Below, piece by piece: positions 16,918 to 27,363 of a stretch of 64,000 nucleotides of DNA. The DNA is taken from contig JAISKC010000036.1 of assembly GCA_031261345.1 (NCBI GenBank), positions 39,367-103,366 of the forward strand, given 5' to 3'. Below the pieces are notes generated by a model. It made no database searches and was not told the DNA's origin. It saw only the letters and a program-made list of their open reading frames with translations. The DNA comes from Eubacteriales Family XIII. Incertae Sedis bacterium (GTDB lineage Bacteria > Bacillota > Clostridia > Peptostreptococcales > Anaerovoracaceae). Position 1 is the stretch's first letter; each line of letters opens with the position of its first letter. Both the position numbers and the translations under genes were made by a program.

Positions 16918-16947
16918 TTGACCTATTGCGTTGGGATAGTATATAAT
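16918..16947 (+). promoter_or_regulatory. Promoter of the Rrf2-family gene
   Basis: TTGACC (16918-16923), 18-nt spacer, TATAAT (16942-16947). A stretch of alternating AT (about 16949-16972) between it and the gene could be the regulator's own site. Confidence 0.65.
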
Positions 16948-17007
16948 CATATATGGTATATATAATATATAAGAAACTACAGGATTCAAATATACGGGAG
17001 AAAACAA

Positions 17008-17454
17008 ATGAGAATTTCGGTTAAAGGTAGATATGCACTCGCCGCCTCCATAGTTATTGCAAACAAAATAAACGGCGGTAGCAATGTAACGGTAGCAAGC
17101 ATCTCGGACGAGCTTGAAATATCGAAGATATATTTGGAGCAGGTCTTCTCGCAGCTGAAGAAGGAAGGCATCCTCGTGTCGATGAAGGGGCCTAAGGGCG
17201 GATACAAATTTGCGAGACCGGCTTCGACTATCACGGTTTGGGATATGTTGACGGCACTTGAGATAGGTCTCACGGAGGAGACGGAAAGCACGGTTTCGGA
17301 AACCAGCCCTGGCATAGAGCTCGCCCTGAAGGAAAAGGTTTTCGATCCAATCAACAGCAGCCTAAAGGATGTGCTACAGTCTATTTCAGTGCAGGATTTG
17401 GCCGATTACGCGGAAAGACAGCAGGCCGAGCAGTCATATATGATGAACCTTTAG
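17008..17454 (+). CDS. Rrf2-family transcriptional regulator
   Basis: 148 aa with the Rrf2 winged-helix start MRISVKGRYALAASIVIAN, the recognition part SKIYLEQVFSQLKKEGILVS and the wing GPKGGYKFARP. IscR and NsrR bind an Fe-S cluster through three cysteines after residue 90; no cysteine is visible in this protein, so it probably does not bind such a cluster and may be a CymR-like cysteine-metabolism regulator or respond to another signal. The gene is monocistronic. Confidence 0.88.
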   Translation: MRISVKGRYALAASIVIANKINGGSNVTVASISDELEISKIYLEQVFSQLKKEGILVSMKGPKGGYKFARPASTITVWDMLTALEIGLTEETESTVSETSPGIELALKEKVFDPINSSLKDVLQSISVQDLADYAERQQAEQSYMMNL

Positions 17455-17595
17455 AGTAGGTTTTTAGGCGAAATTCAGGCGAAATATAGGCGAATTTTTC
17501 GAAAAAGCTATACGGTTACAAATCTATTTGTTAAAATAGATGATAGATGTATGTAGAGGCACAGCAAAATTCAAGATATAGATCCGGAGGGAATC

Positions 17596-17931
17596 GTGGC
17601 GGATAAATTATTCATAAATCAGGAAGAGGGGCTCAAGAGAGTCGCGAACAATGAGGTGCTATTCAAGAAGCTCCTTGGGAAATTTGCTGCAAGTGTGAAA
17701 ATAGACGACTTCAAGGTGGCGGTAAATGAGAAAAATTTCGCTGAGGCGGGGGAGATTGTTCACGCCGCGAAAGGTATTGCCGGCAATTTGGCTTTGAATG
17801 CATTTTATGACAACAGCGTCATCTTGATGGATCAGCTGCGTGGCGGCGGCACACCGGAACAGGCGAACGTTGACCTCTTCATTTCACTATACGACGAAAC
17901 GGTCGCGGCTATAGAATCCTATCTTGCATAA
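17596..17931 (+). CDS. Histidine phosphotransfer (HPt) domain protein
   Basis: 111 aa, starting at GTG 17596 behind GGAGGG. The motif HAAKGIAGNLAL (His near residue 56) is the HPt phosphorylation site, in a four-helix protein with no other domain. Free HPt proteins relay phosphate between hybrid kinases and response regulators. No kinase is in the window. Its position just before the pilus genes suggests, but does not show, a role in surface motility. Confidence 0.85.
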   Translation: MADKLFINQEEGLKRVANNEVLFKKLLGKFAASVKIDDFKVAVNEKNFAEAGEIVHAAKGIAGNLALNAFYDNSVILMDQLRGGGTPEQANVDLFISLYDETVAAIESYLA

Positions 17932-18123
17932 AGCCCTGCGGATATAGTACATAGCAAAAATCCCGCGAAAATTACTGGACAAATTACTGGCCGAATTACC
18001 GGATGAAATAAAACAGCAATATTATTGTTAAAAAAAATTAACAAGAACTACCCAAAAAATAAACAAAGATTTTGACGGTTACGGTATAATTAGGTAACTG
18101 TCATTGTTTATATGGGGTAATTT

Positions 18124-19323
18124 ATGCCAAAGTATCGATATAATGCTGTCGCTTTGGATGGAAAGAAGGTCAGAGGCCGATCTGAAGCAGCCAATCAGGA
18201 ACAACTCGCGAGCATCCTCAAGGAGGATGGACTCTTCCTTGTTTCGTCCGAGGTAACGCGCGATGAGCAGAGGTATGCAAAGCTCAAGACCATTGAGGTG
18301 GCGGATTTCTGCCGGCAGCTCGCAGCTATGCTATCGTCGGGCATCACCCTCATAAGGGCTATGATGATTTTGGCTCAGAAGGATTTGAAGCCACGCATCA
18401 AGAAGATATACGACGCGCTCATCGAGGATCTCCAGAGGGGCTCGTCGCTCTCGGAGGCTATGGCCGCGAGGGGTAAGGCGTTTCCCGAATTGCTGATCAA
18501 TATGATAAAGGCTGGTGAGAGCAGCGGCCGAATGGACGTTACCGCCCAAAAGATGGCGACTACCTACGACAAGGAGCACCGGCTCAATTCCAAGATAAAG
18601 AGCGCCACCGTCTACCCCATCATTTTGGTGGTTCTCATCATCGGCGTGATTCTCATCATCTTCACCTTTGTGCTCCCGACATTCTTCACGATGTTCGAGG
18701 GGCAAGAACTTCCGCTGCCGACGCGGATAGTCATGGGCTTCAGCCACTTCCTCACCTCGAACGGCTTGACGCTCCTCATCGCCTTGCTCATTTTGGCGGC
18801 GGCGATAGGGGCAATATTCAGGCAGCCGAAGCCGAGGATATTGTTCGACAGATGCAAGCTGAAAATTCCCAAAATAGGCTCGCTTCTGCGCACGATTTAT
18901 ACCGCGCGGTTTGCGAGGACTCTGTCTTCTCTCTACGTCAGCGGCATTCCCATGATACAGTCATTGACAATCGCGAGAAATACGATTGGAAACAAATATA
19001 TTGAAAGTCAATTCACGCAGGTGATCGAGCATCTCGGCAACGGTCGAACGCTTTCGCAGGCTCTTTCCGGCGTCGATGGGTTTGACAAAAAGCTCAACTC
19101 TACAATTTTGATCGGCGAGGAAAGCGGACGCCTCGAGGCGATGCTGGAGTCCGTCGCTGACCAATTCGACTACGACGCGGAGATGGCCAGCCAGAGAATG
19201 GTCGCGCTGATCGAGCCTGTTTTGATAGTTGTAATGGCGGTCATCGTTGCTACAGTAATTATTTCAGTCATGTTGCCGATATATCAGATGTACCAAAATG
19301 TCGGCGGGCAAACGCCCGAATAG
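18124..19323 (+). CDS. pilC: Type IV pilus inner-membrane platform protein PilC
   Basis: 399 aa, two GspF (T2SF) domains: first about residues 65-190 (FCRQLAAMLSSGITLIRAM), second about 265-390 (FARTLSSLYVSGIPMIQSL). Three membrane segments lie at about 165-190, 215-235 and 370-390. The N-terminal KYRYNAVALDGKKVRGRSEA is typical. It forms the base on which PilB works. It heads the cluster pilC-M-N-O-B-T; in many Gram-positive bacteria pilC follows pilB instead. Confidence 0.93.
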   Translation: MPKYRYNAVALDGKKVRGRSEAANQEQLASILKEDGLFLVSSEVTRDEQRYAKLKTIEVADFCRQLAAMLSSGITLIRAMMILAQKDLKPRIKKIYDALIEDLQRGSSLSEAMAARGKAFPELLINMIKAGESSGRMDVTAQKMATTYDKEHRLNSKIKSATVYPIILVVLIIGVILIIFTFVLPTFFTMFEGQELPLPTRIVMGFSHFLTSNGLTLLIALLILAAAIGAIFRQPKPRILFDRCKLKIPKIGSLLRTIYTARFARTLSSLYVSGIPMIQSLTIARNTIGNKYIESQFTQVIEHLGNGRTLSQALSGVDGFDKKLNSTILIGEESGRLEAMLESVADQFDYDAEMASQRMVALIEPVLIVVMAVIVATVIISVMLPIYQMYQNVGGQTPE

Positions 19324-19340
19324 CAGATAGGAGAAGCCAC

Positions 19341-20273
19341 ATGAGTATTTCAATTTACTGCTCACCTACTCATCTGAAGGTCTTGGTCGGCAAGGTTTCA
19401 GGAAACAACCTTCTGGTCAGCGATTTCGATGAGCCGTCGCTGCCTGAGGGTGGCATGATCAACGGTATCATCACGAACGAGGATGCTATGATTTCGTTCC
19501 TCAGGGAGACGAACGACAGGCTTGGGCTTTCGGGTCAAGACACCCATTTGGTAATTGATAATAACAATATCAGGTCGAAGGTGATGGAATTGCCGCCGGT
19601 TTCTGAGGCGAAGATGCTTGAGTTCATCGGGAGAGAACTCGGTCAATTCGGTCAATTCGGTCAGGATGGAGCGGCCGTAGCCGAGCGAAGCGATGTGTTT
19701 GACTATGCTGTGCTCGAGCCAAAATCAAAGGAAGGTGGTGTCAAGGTGCTTGCCGTTGCTGTTGGCAGAGAACTCCTCGAAACGTATAGAGATACCTTTG
19801 AAAAAGCGGGCTATGAGCTGAAGAGTATCAATATCGGAGTCAATGCTCAGATAAAACTCGCAGCCTTCGTGCCGGAGCTGAATACCGGAACGTATATCCT
19901 CGCCCAAGTTGACGACAGAAATTTGGCTCTCACGATGTTTGTCGACGGCCATTATACCGTCGCAAATAAATATAGGCTTATGAATGAGCAGAGCACATTT
20001 GATTGGTATTCGGAGATAGGAACCAACATCAGCTCGATGATACAGTTCAACAAAGGGCAGCATCACAATTCGGAAATTTCAGAAACATACTTTGCAGGGC
20101 TAAAAAGCACAGAAATTACTGAAATCAGGTCTGCCCTTTCTTATCTTGGCATAGAAATCAAGGAGCTCGACCTTTCCGGTAGCGTTTCTCTATCGGGCAA
20201 AGCAGCGGAGAAGCAGGGAATATTCAATTCCGGCAGCTTCCTTCTCAACATCGGAACGTTAGTAAAGAAGTGA
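19341..20273 (+). CDS. pilM: Type IV pilus assembly protein PilM
   Basis: 310 aa, actin-like ATPase fold. N-terminal SISIYCSPTHLKVLVG and the middle FVDGHYTVANKYRL fit PilM; the order M-N-O supports the call more than sequence does. PilM binds the cytoplasmic tail of PilN and links PilB to the alignment complex. At 19640-19665 a 9-bp unit (GGTCAATTC) is repeated, giving GQFGQFGQ, a small slippage-prone spot. Confidence 0.75.
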   Translation: MSISIYCSPTHLKVLVGKVSGNNLLVSDFDEPSLPEGGMINGIITNEDAMISFLRETNDRLGLSGQDTHLVIDNNNIRSKVMELPPVSEAKMLEFIGRELGQFGQFGQDGAAVAERSDVFDYAVLEPKSKEGGVKVLAVAVGRELLETYRDTFEKAGYELKSINIGVNAQIKLAAFVPELNTGTYILAQVDDRNLALTMFVDGHYTVANKYRLMNEQSTFDWYSEIGTNISSMIQFNKGQHHNSEISETYFAGLKSTEITEIRSALSYLGIEIKELDLSGSVSLSGKAAEKQGIFNSGSFLLNIGTLVKK

Positions 20274-20282
20274 GGTGAGAAT

Positions 20283-20921
20283 ATGGCGGTATCAGCGAAA
20301 CAAAAAGACCTAAATCTCATACTTGCGATGGACCGCAATGCTTCCGGCCCAAAAGCCAGTAGCACGCAGCGGCTCGCTATCATCATCATAGTCGCAATCT
20401 GCTTGATTTTGGGCGGAATATCCGTCTTCGCATACCTTCAAATCGCGAGCCTGAAAAACGAAAAGGCGGATTTGAAAGAGTACGTCGAGGACCCCTCTGT
20501 CGTTGCGGCCTACGATGAGGCGAACGGTTTGGAGCAAAAAGCGACGAAAATGCAGGCGCAGTCCGAAAGTCTTAAGGCGGCTCTCCTCAACATTTCGAGC
20601 TATCCGGACATGACGGAGGAGGCATACGAAACGCTTTACTCGATTGCGGGCGAAAGGATCAGCCTTTCCGGTCTGTCTTACGAGAGAACTACAGGAATCC
20701 TTTCATTCGGTGCCCAGAGCGATACGGTTACGGGGGTGCCGATTTTCGCGACTCAGCTCAGGCTCAGCGGGCTTTTCGATGACGTGTATTATCAGGGATA
20801 TTCGAAGGCCGGAGAAGACGGGTCTTATTCGTTCCAAATATCATGTCTGGTTCACAAGCCGGAACCCGCTTTGCCGGATACGGTGGTTGAAGTTCCTGCG
20901 GAAGACGGAGGTGATGAGTAA
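20283..20921 (+). CDS. pilN: Type IV pilus assembly protein PilN
   Basis: 212 aa, bitopic: short cytoplasmic N-terminus containing NLILAMDRN, one membrane segment (LAIIIIVAICLILGGISVFAYL), a coiled coil (ASLKNEKADLKEYV), then a small alpha/beta domain. Size and plan match PilN, and it overlaps pilO by one base (TAATG). Confidence 0.75.
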   Translation: MAVSAKQKDLNLILAMDRNASGPKASSTQRLAIIIIVAICLILGGISVFAYLQIASLKNEKADLKEYVEDPSVVAAYDEANGLEQKATKMQAQSESLKAALLNISSYPDMTEEAYETLYSIAGERISLSGLSYERTTGILSFGAQSDTVTGVPIFATQLRLSGLFDDVYYQGYSKAGEDGSYSFQISCLVHKPEPALPDTVVEVPAEDGGDE

Positions 20922-21778
20922 TGGAAAATCTCACTGCAAGCAAGAAGTCAAATCCGGTCTCGGACGGTTTCAAGAAGCTATCGCGAAGAGAGCGGGTGAT
21001 GATAATAGCTCTTGTCATCATCGTCTTTGTCGGTGCGTTCATATACTTCATTGCGCTTCCGATGATGAGCAGTTTCAACTCGCTCAAAACCGAGGTGATG
21101 GAGCTTCAGGATAAAGACTTTGAAATGAGAACCAAAATATCGCAGACGGAGTCATACAAAGATGCTTTCGATCAGGCGGAAGCTGATTACAACAAATACA
21201 CCGAGCTCTTCTACAAGCCTATGGCGGTGGAGGTGCTCGATGAACTCGTAACGGGCATGATCGTGCAGAGCGGACTTGTGCCTGGCACGCTTTCGATGTC
21301 GGAACTTGTGGCGGCTGATGAAGCTCCTTATACGGCAGCGACACTCGGAGGTTCGGGGACTATGCCCGAAACGGCTGATGATAGCGCGGTGAGTGCCGAG
21401 GCGGCTACGGACGCTGCTACGGACGAAGCGGCGGGTTCAGGTGAAGCGGACACTGCGGAGGCTCTACCCATCTCGGGCACGGAAGGCGGCGGTGAGGCGA
21501 GCGAAGCTGTCCAGCAGCCGGTGGCGGAGGCAAATCCCGTATACGCATACACCGTCAACATCAGCGCGGAAGGCGGAAGAGAATTGTTCTACAAACTTCT
21601 GACAGCTGTAAGGGGGACGGCTTCTACGGAACTCGTTTCATATCAGATATCCGATGCGGAGACGTATTCGGTACAGGCTGCGTCTGTTGGGTCGGAAGGT
21701 GGCGGCTCCGCACCGGCGGTTGTTACAAGCAAAGGCTCCATCTCAATGCAGATAAAAATATACGTATTCGCGTCCTAA
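20921..21778 (+). CDS. pilO: Type IV pilus assembly protein PilO
   Basis: 285 aa with cytoplasmic N-terminus, a membrane segment (VMIIALVIIVFVGAFIYFIAL), coiled coil and C-terminal ferredoxin-like domain. An unusual low-complexity Ala/Glu/Gly/Ser linker of about 75 residues (nt about 21310-21535) splits the outer domain. PilO pairs with PilN to align the pilus machine. Confidence 0.75.
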   Translation: MENLTASKKSNPVSDGFKKLSRRERVMIIALVIIVFVGAFIYFIALPMMSSFNSLKTEVMELQDKDFEMRTKISQTESYKDAFDQAEADYNKYTELFYKPMAVEVLDELVTGMIVQSGLVPGTLSMSELVAADEAPYTAATLGGSGTMPETADDSAVSAEAATDAATDEAAGSGEADTAEALPISGTEGGGEASEAVQQPVAEANPVYAYTVNISAEGGRELFYKLLTAVRGTASTELVSYQISDAETYSVQAASVGSEGGGSAPAVVTSKGSISMQIKIYVFAS

Positions 21779-21796
21779 GAGCGGAAGGGGAACGTC

Positions 21797-23491
21797 ATGG
21801 CAGAAATAAAGCAAGTCCGAATAGGTGAACTGTTAAAAGAATATGGCTATCTCGACGATGAGAGCCTACAGAAGGCACTGATATACCAAAAGCAAAACAA
21901 TATCAGGCTCGGTCAGGCCGTCATCGCCCTTGGATTTGTTACTGAGAGAGAAGTGCTCGAGGCTTTGTCGCACAAGCTCGGACTCCCGCTCATCAAACTT
22001 GACACGGCGAGGGTCGAAACGCAGGCCGTCGCAAAATTGCCCAGATCCGTAGCGGAAAAATACACCGCCATCACTATCAGCGAGGACGACGGTCATCTGA
22101 ACCTCGTCATCAACGACCCGCTAGACCTCTATGCCATCGAGGAAATCCAGCGCATCACGCAGATGCCGGCCACCATTATCATCGGCGAAAAGGGTGATAT
22201 ACAGAAGGCGATTTCGCATTACTACAGCGAAGTCGAGGCGCGGCAGGCGGTCAGCAAGGTCGATAGCGACATGTCCGCGCTGTTCCCCGAGATTGAGGAA
22301 ATCAACACGGTCGAGCTCGGCGACGACGCGACGCCGGTGGTGAGTCTGCTGAACAGCCTCATGCTCAGGGCCTACAACAACGGGGCTTCCGACCTCCATC
22401 TCGAGCCGTTCGACAAGAACTGCAAGGTTCGCATGAGGGTTGACGGTGCGCTCGTGGACTACGCGGAGATCCCGAAGAACGTCCACCCCGCCCTCATCGT
22501 GCGCCTGAAGATAATGGGCAACCTCGACATCGCGGAGAAGCGGCTTCCGCAGGACGGGCATTTCCGGATAATGATAGAGAATATCGACCTGAATGTCAGG
22601 ATATCAGTAATACCTACGGTGTATGGCGAAAAGGCTGTGCTACGGTTTCTGTCCACGAACACGGCTATAGACCACGCGGGGCAATTCGGCATGATAGACG
22701 AGGATTACGAGAAATTCCTGCAAATTTTGGCGAACCCGAACGGCATTATTTACATCACAGGCCCTACCGGCTCGGGCAAGACGACGACGATGTATATGGC
22801 GCTCGACAAGTTTAAGGAAAAGCAAATCAACATTTCGTCGATTGAAGACCCTGTCGAGAAGAACATCGACGGCATCAATCAGGTGCAGGTGAACAATCAG
22901 GCGGGGTTGACGTTTGACAGGGGGCTCAGGTCGCTGTTGCGTCAGGATCCGGACATCATCATGGTCGGCGAAACGAGGGACTCCGAGACGGCGTCGATCT
23001 CCGTCAGCGCGGCTATCACGGGACATTTAGTAATTTCGACACTGCACACCAACGACGCGTTGACTTCAATCGTCAGGCTTGAGGACATGGGCGTGCCTCC
23101 GTATCTGGTGGGAAATTCGGTCGTCGGACTCGTGGCGCAGAGGCTCATCAGAAAGATTTGTCCGCACTGCACGGAGGAGTACGAGCCTTCCGATCTTGAG
23201 CTGCTCACGCTTGGAGAATCGCGTTCTGATGTTCCGAAACTCAAGCGCGGAACGGGCTGCCATGTCTGCAATCAGACGGGTTACAAAGGGCGAGTTGCTA
23301 TTCACGAAATCATTTTGGTTGACAAGAAAATGCAGAGAATGATAGCTGAAGAGGCTCAGATGTCGGCACTGTATGAATACGCCAGAAAGGAGATGGGCAT
23401 GGCGACGCTCAGGGAGAGAGCACAGGCTCTGACCATTTCAGGCGTTACTAGCATGGAAGAATTCCTAAAAATTGGCGAAACCGTAGACTAG
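21797..23491 (+). CDS. pilB: Type IV pilus assembly ATPase PilB
   Basis: 564 aa. N-terminal GspE_N domain (residues 1-150), then the hexameric ATPase core: RLPQDGHFRI (Asp box region), Walker A GPTGSGKTTT, Walker B region RQDPDIIMVGETRD and the His box GHLVISTLHTNDA. A tetracysteine zinc site, CPHC and CHVC about 40 residues apart, separates extension ATPases from PilT. It powers pilin polymerisation. Confidence 0.95.
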   Translation: MAEIKQVRIGELLKEYGYLDDESLQKALIYQKQNNIRLGQAVIALGFVTEREVLEALSHKLGLPLIKLDTARVETQAVAKLPRSVAEKYTAITISEDDGHLNLVINDPLDLYAIEEIQRITQMPATIIIGEKGDIQKAISHYYSEVEARQAVSKVDSDMSALFPEIEEINTVELGDDATPVVSLLNSLMLRAYNNGASDLHLEPFDKNCKVRMRVDGALVDYAEIPKNVHPALIVRLKIMGNLDIAEKRLPQDGHFRIMIENIDLNVRISVIPTVYGEKAVLRFLSTNTAIDHAGQFGMIDEDYEKFLQILANPNGIIYITGPTGSGKTTTMYMALDKFKEKQINISSIEDPVEKNIDGINQVQVNNQAGLTFDRGLRSLLRQDPDIIMVGETRDSETASISVSAAITGHLVISTLHTNDALTSIVRLEDMGVPPYLVGNSVVGLVAQRLIRKICPHCTEEYEPSDLELLTLGESRSDVPKLKRGTGCHVCNQTGYKGRVAIHEIILVDKKMQRMIAEEAQMSALYEYARKEMGMATLRERAQALTISGVTSMEEFLKIGETVD

Positions 23492-23501
23492 GAGGAATAT
23501 C

Positions 23502-24554
23502 ATGGCAATAACTATAGAGGAATTGGTTGACTACGCAAGGAGAAACGACTGCTCGGATCTTCACATCACTTCGCATCAGCCGCCGACTTTCAGAAGGTTG
23601 GGCGAACTTTTCATCGGGCCATTCACGGGCACGAAGGAGGACTACAGAGCTACGATTCTCTCCATGCTGAACGAAGCACAGAAGGAAGATTTGTCGCTGG
23701 GCCATGATTTGGATTTCAGCTTTGAGTCCACGCCTGAGCTCAGATACAGGGTGAACGTCTACCGTCAGCAGAAGGAACTCGCGGCGGCGGTGAGAATCCT
23801 GAGAAATGACATTCCGACCTTGGAGGAGTTGCACCTACCGGACGCTATCCGCCAGCTTGCAGAACAGCCTCGGGGTATCGTCCTCGTTACTGGGCCGACG
23901 GGCTCCGGAAAATCGACCACTTTGGCTGCGATGATAGACTACATCAATGTGCACCGGCGCGCGCACATCATCACGATAGAAGACCCTATAGAATACGTCC
24001 ACAAGAGCAAGAATTGCCTCGTGCACCAGAGGGAGCTCCACAGGGATGTCCCCTCGTTTTCGGACGCGCTCCGCTCTGCGATGAGAGAGGATCCGGACGT
24101 CATACTCGTCGGCGAAATGCGCGACTACGAGACTATTTCGGCGGCGGTAACGGCGGCGGAAACCGGCCATTTGGTCTTTTCGACCTTGCACACCACCGGC
24201 GCAGCGCAGACGCTCGACCGTATCGTTGACGTCTATCCGTCGCACAGCCAAGGCATGATTCGCTCGCAGCTTTCGGGAGTAATGAGGGGGGTCATCACGC
24301 AGACGCTGCTTCCTCTTTCTGACCAAAGCGGCAGGACGGTCGCGACTGAGATTTTGATAGGAACAGACGCGGTGCTCAACCTCATTCGTGAAGGGAAGTA
24401 TCATCAGCTCGGCAGCACCATGCAGTCAAATGCACAGTACGGCATGCACACGCTCGCTGGCGATCTCGCAAACCTCGTCCGCCAAGGGCGTATCACGAGG
24501 GAGTCCGCAGAGAAGGCAGTCAACAACAAAGCCGAACTGCTTCAGTATATCTGA
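23502..24554 (+). CDS. pilT: Type IV pilus retraction ATPase PilT
   Basis: 350 aa. No GspE_N domain and no zinc cysteines; begins ITIEELVDYARRNDCSDLHI. Walker A GPTGSGKSTT, Walker B region REDPDVILVGEMRD, His box TGHLVFSTLHTTGA, and the PilT C-terminal signature ATEILIGTDAVLNLIREGK. It drives depolymerisation and twitching. Last gene of the cluster, 10 nt after pilB. Confidence 0.95.
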   Translation: MAITIEELVDYARRNDCSDLHITSHQPPTFRRLGELFIGPFTGTKEDYRATILSMLNEAQKEDLSLGHDLDFSFESTPELRYRVNVYRQQKELAAAVRILRNDIPTLEELHLPDAIRQLAEQPRGIVLVTGPTGSGKSTTLAAMIDYINVHRRAHIITIEDPIEYVHKSKNCLVHQRELHRDVPSFSDALRSAMREDPDVILVGEMRDYETISAAVTAAETGHLVFSTLHTTGAAQTLDRIVDVYPSHSQGMIRSQLSGVMRGVITQTLLPLSDQSGRTVATEILIGTDAVLNLIREGKYHQLGSTMQSNAQYGMHTLAGDLANLVRQGRITRESAEKAVNNKAELLQYI

Positions 24555-24592
24555 TTAAGCTTCGAAGCCGTGTCCGTTACGCGTCGAAGCTG

Positions 24593-24620
24593 TGTCATTG
24601 CGGGCCTGACCCGCAATCCA
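24593..24620. repeat. REP-like palindrome (family 1)
   Basis: TGTCATTGCGGG and CCCGCAATCCA form a hairpin between the convergent pilT and copA/copZ genes. A short stretch around TTCGAAGC on its left repeats the end of copZ. Confidence 0.85.
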
Positions 24621-24633
24621 CAACCGAACTTTG

Positions 24634-24846
24634 TTACGCTTCGAAGCCTTCTTCTTTGATGGCGGCTTTGATTTCGTCCAGTGAAATTGCGGCTTCATCG
24701 TAAGTCAGCGATGCTTTGCCTTCCTCGAGGTCTACGCTCACGTTTTCCACGCCTTTCAGTGCGGAGGCAGCTTTTGTGACTGCCGCCACGCAGTGCTGAC
24801 AGGACATGCCTTTGACGTCAATAGTAGTGTTTGTTAAGTTAGCCAT
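24634..24846 (-). CDS. copZ: Copper chaperone CopZ, read in frame at the end of copA
   Basis: 70 aa, [19 protein letters not shown]..., a stand-alone type HMA domain with the GMSCQHC copper site. It has its own AAAGGAG and ATG (24846), although the copA frame passes through without a stop. It may therefore be made both free and as a CopA tail. Binds Cu(I) and hands it to CopA. Confidence 0.75.
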   Translation of the reverse strand: MANLTNTTIDVKGMSCQHCVAAVTKAASALKGVENVSVDLEEGKASLTYDEAAISLDEIKAAIKEEGFEA

Positions 24847-27363
24847 ATTATTTTCTCCTTTACTAATAATTGAAACAATTTCAGCACCATTCCCCTCCTG
24901 AGGAGGGGTGGCAGGCGAAGCCTGACGGGGTGGTTTGCCGGAGGAAGGCGTAGACGGCCGAAGGGGTGGTCTGCCGAAGGAAGCCTCCGACGGCCTGAAC
25001 CCTTTCAGCCTAAGCGCATTGGTCAGCACAGAGATGGAGCTGAGGCTCATAGCCGCGGCCGCAATCATGGGATTGAGAAGCGGCCCCCCGAAGATATAGA
25101 GCAACCCCGCGGCGATAGGAATCCCAACAACATTGTAACCAAAAGCCCAGAAAAGGTTTTGCTTAATGTTTCTGATCGTCCTATGGCTCAGCTCTATCGC
25201 CGTCGCCACATCGCTCAAATCCGAGTGCATGAGGACGATGTCGGCGGACTCCATTGCAACATCGGTGCCGGAGCCTATCGCAATGCCCACGTCGGCCTGC
25301 GCGAGAGCCGGAGCATCGTTGATGCCGTCTCCGACCATGCTGACAATCTTGCCCGAGTCCTGAAGTTCTCTCACCGCCAAAGCCTTGTCCTGCGGAAGGA
25401 CTTCGGCATATATCTTCGTTACGCCTGCCTGTTTCGCTATGGCGGCGGCAGTCTTTGCATTGTCGCCAGTGATCATTATGACGTCTGTGCCCATCGAGCG
25501 GAGTTTGGCTATGGCTGCCCTGCTCGTGGGTTTCACCACGTCAGAAACAGCGATGATTCCGGCGAGAGTTCCAAAAATTGCGATGTACATAGGAGTCTTC
25601 CCCTCGGCAGCCAACCTATCTGCGGCGCCAGAGAGAATATCAACGGAAACCCCACGTTCCTGCATCAGCTTAAGATTGCCAGCGAGAACAGGCTCCCCTC
25701 CGTGGAGGGGTTGGCCGCATGGGCACCCACGAAGTGGACGCGAAGCGGACGGGGTGGTCTGCCCGTCAATTACTGCCTCAACGCCCCTGCCAGAAATCGC
25801 GACAAAACTTTTCACATCGGGTAGCGCGAGCTCCAAGGCCAATGCCCGCTCCACAATCGCCCGCCCGAGAGGGTGCTCAGACCCAAGTTCCGCAGCAGCA
25901 GAAATGGCGAGAAGCTCCTCCGCAGAAAGCCCGCCATTTGCTCCGCCACCGAGGCCGTCCGAGGCCGTGATGATGTCCGTTACTTCAGGTCGCCCCTCGG
26001 TGATGGTCCCCGTCTTGTCGAGTATGACGGTGTTTATCTTGTGAGCGGTCTCGAGGGCGTCCGAGCTCTTGATGAGTATCCCGTTTTCCGCACCCTTTCC
26101 CGTGCCGACCATGATGGCGGTCGGTGTCGCCAGCCCGAGTGCGCAGGGGCAGGCTATCACGAGGATAGATATGAAAATGGTGAGCACGAACGAGATGTCG
26201 CTATCCCCCATAGGAGGCATGGCCGCGGAGGTTTTGACCGCTACGAGCCAAGCGGCAGCGCAGACGATGGCCACGAGTATGACTACGGGAACAAAAACGC
26301 CGGCCACCTTGTCCGCGAGCTGTGCAATAGGAGCCTTGCTGTTCTGCGCGTCCTCGACCAATTTGATGATTTGGGCCAGAACCGTCTCGCCGCCTATCTT
26401 TTCCGCCGTGAAAGTAATAGAGCCGTTTGTGTTGATTGTCGCCGCGTAGACGGGATCGCCGGAGGCCTTCTCGACGGGGATACTCTCCCCCGTGAGCATG
26501 GACTCGTCAATGGCCGTTTCACCTGAAAACACGCGACCATCAACCGGAATTTTGCCGCCCGGCCTTACTGTTACCACATCACCCATCACCACGTCAGCGA
26601 TTGGAATTTCAACCTCGTTTCCGTCCCGCAGGACAAAGGCTGTGCGCGGAGTCAGCCCCATGAGCTTCTTGATCGCCTCGCTCGTGCGGCTCCGCGACAT
26701 CGACTCGAGCGACTTGCCCAGAAGGATAAGCGTGATGATGACGCCGGCCGTCTCATAGTAGAGCGATTCGACCGCCATCCGCTCCCCTCCGACTAGCGCA
26801 AACAAATTTATCGTACTATAGATGATGGCGGCTGAGGTTCCGACCGCGATGAGAGAATCCATATTTGGGCTCCGCATGAAGAGGGCCCGAAAGCCCACCA
26901 AGTAAAAGCGGTAGCCGCATACGACACATGGCAGGACGAGACAAAGCTCAGTAATTGCATAGGTGAGGGGGTGATCCATGGGTGAAAGCACGCCAGGTAG
27001 CGGCAGGCTAAAGAGGCGTATCATCGGAGCCATCGCGATGTAGAGAAGTGGCAAAGAGAAGACGGCCGAGATGATGAATTTCGTGAAGAGCGTCCGCGTT
27101 TCCTTCTGCTTGCGTTCCCTGTCGGCGTCCACGGCATCTGCCGCATTTGACTGCCGCTCCAGCACTTCGTAGCCGATGGCTTTCACGGCCCTCTCTATGT
27201 CGTCAAGTGAAAGAGAAGCCGCATCAAAGCTGACCTGCGCCTTTTCCGTGGCGAAGTTGACCGTGGCGGTGTCTATGCCGTCTATTTTGCCGAGCCCGCG
27301 CTCAATACGAGCCGCGCAAGCCGCACACGTCATGCCGCCGATGGGTAGAGTTACTTTTGTCAT
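24634..27363 (-). CDS. copA: Copper-exporting P-type ATPase, fused to CopZ
   Basis: 909 aa. N-terminal HMA domain with GGMTCAAC, eight membrane segments, TGES actuator loop, CPC copper site ([13 protein letters not shown]), DKTGTI phosphorylation site and [11 protein letters not shown]. Pumps Cu(I) out of the cytoplasm. Two stretches are translated repeat DNA: about residues 533-556 in the nucleotide-binding domain (25693-25765) and about 789-824 (24891-24997). The second removes the normal stop, so the frame runs on into a complete second HMA protein (CopZ). The start at 27363 lies inside a REP element. Confidence 0.9.
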   Translation of the reverse strand: MTKVTLPIGGMTCAACAARIERGLGKIDGIDTATVNFATEKAQVSFDAASLSLDDIERAVKAIGYEVLERQSNAADAVDADRERKQKETRTLFTKFIISAVFSLPLLYIAMAPMIRLFSLPLPGVLSPMDHPLTYAITELCLVLPCVVCGYRFYLVGFRALFMRSPNMDSLIAVGTSAAIIYSTINLFALVGGERMAVESLYYETAGVIITLILLGKSLESMSRSRTSEAIKKLMGLTPRTAFVLRDGNEVEIPIADVVMGDVVTVRPGGKIPVDGRVFSGETAIDESMLTGESIPVEKASGDPVYAATINTNGSITFTAEKIGGETVLAQIIKLVEDAQNSKAPIAQLADKVAGVFVPVVILVAIVCAAAWLVAVKTSAAMPPMGDSDISFVLTIFISILVIACPCALGLATPTAIMVGTGKGAENGILIKSSDALETAHKINTVILDKTGTITEGRPEVTDIITASDGLGGGANGGLSAEELLAISAAAELGSEHPLGRAIVERALALELALPDVKSFVAISGRGVEAVIDGQTTPSASRPLRGCPCGQPLHGGEPVLAGNLKLMQERGVSVDILSGAADRLAAEGKTPMYIAIFGTLAGIIAVSDVVKPTSRAAIAKLRSMGTDVIMITGDNAKTAAAIAKQAGVTKIYAEVLPQDKALAVRELQDSGKIVSMVGDGINDAPALAQADVGIAIGSGTDVAMESADIVLMHSDLSDVATAIELSHRTIRNIKQNLFWAFGYNVVGIPIAAGLLYIFGGPLLNPMIAAAAMSLSSISVLTNALRLKGFRPSEASFGRPPLRPSTPSSGKPPRQASPATPPQEGNGAEIVSIISKGENNMANLTNTTIDVKGMSCQHCVAAVTKAASALKGVENVSVDLEEGKASLTYDEAAISLDEIKAAIKEEGFEA
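24891..24997. repeat. Dispersed repeat family 2, in the copA frame
   Basis: CCCCTCCTGAGGAGGGG palindrome followed by GACGGGGTGGT and a partial second unit. It codes for the Pro/Ser-rich linker between CopA and CopZ. Confidence 0.7.
25693..25765. repeat. Dispersed repeat family 2, inside copA
   Basis: CCCCTCCGTGGAGGGG followed by GACGGGGTGGT, the same plan as at 24891. It adds about 23 residues to the nucleotide-binding domain in frame. Confidence 0.7.

Noticed and set aside
19640..19665. 9-bp repeat in pilM as a phase switch
   Set aside because: The unit is a multiple of three, so slippage would only add or remove three residues.
25159..26526. Long plus-strand ORFs of more than 200 codons
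   Set aside because: Antisense shadows of copA, caused by its codon bias; no ribosome binding sites and no family features.
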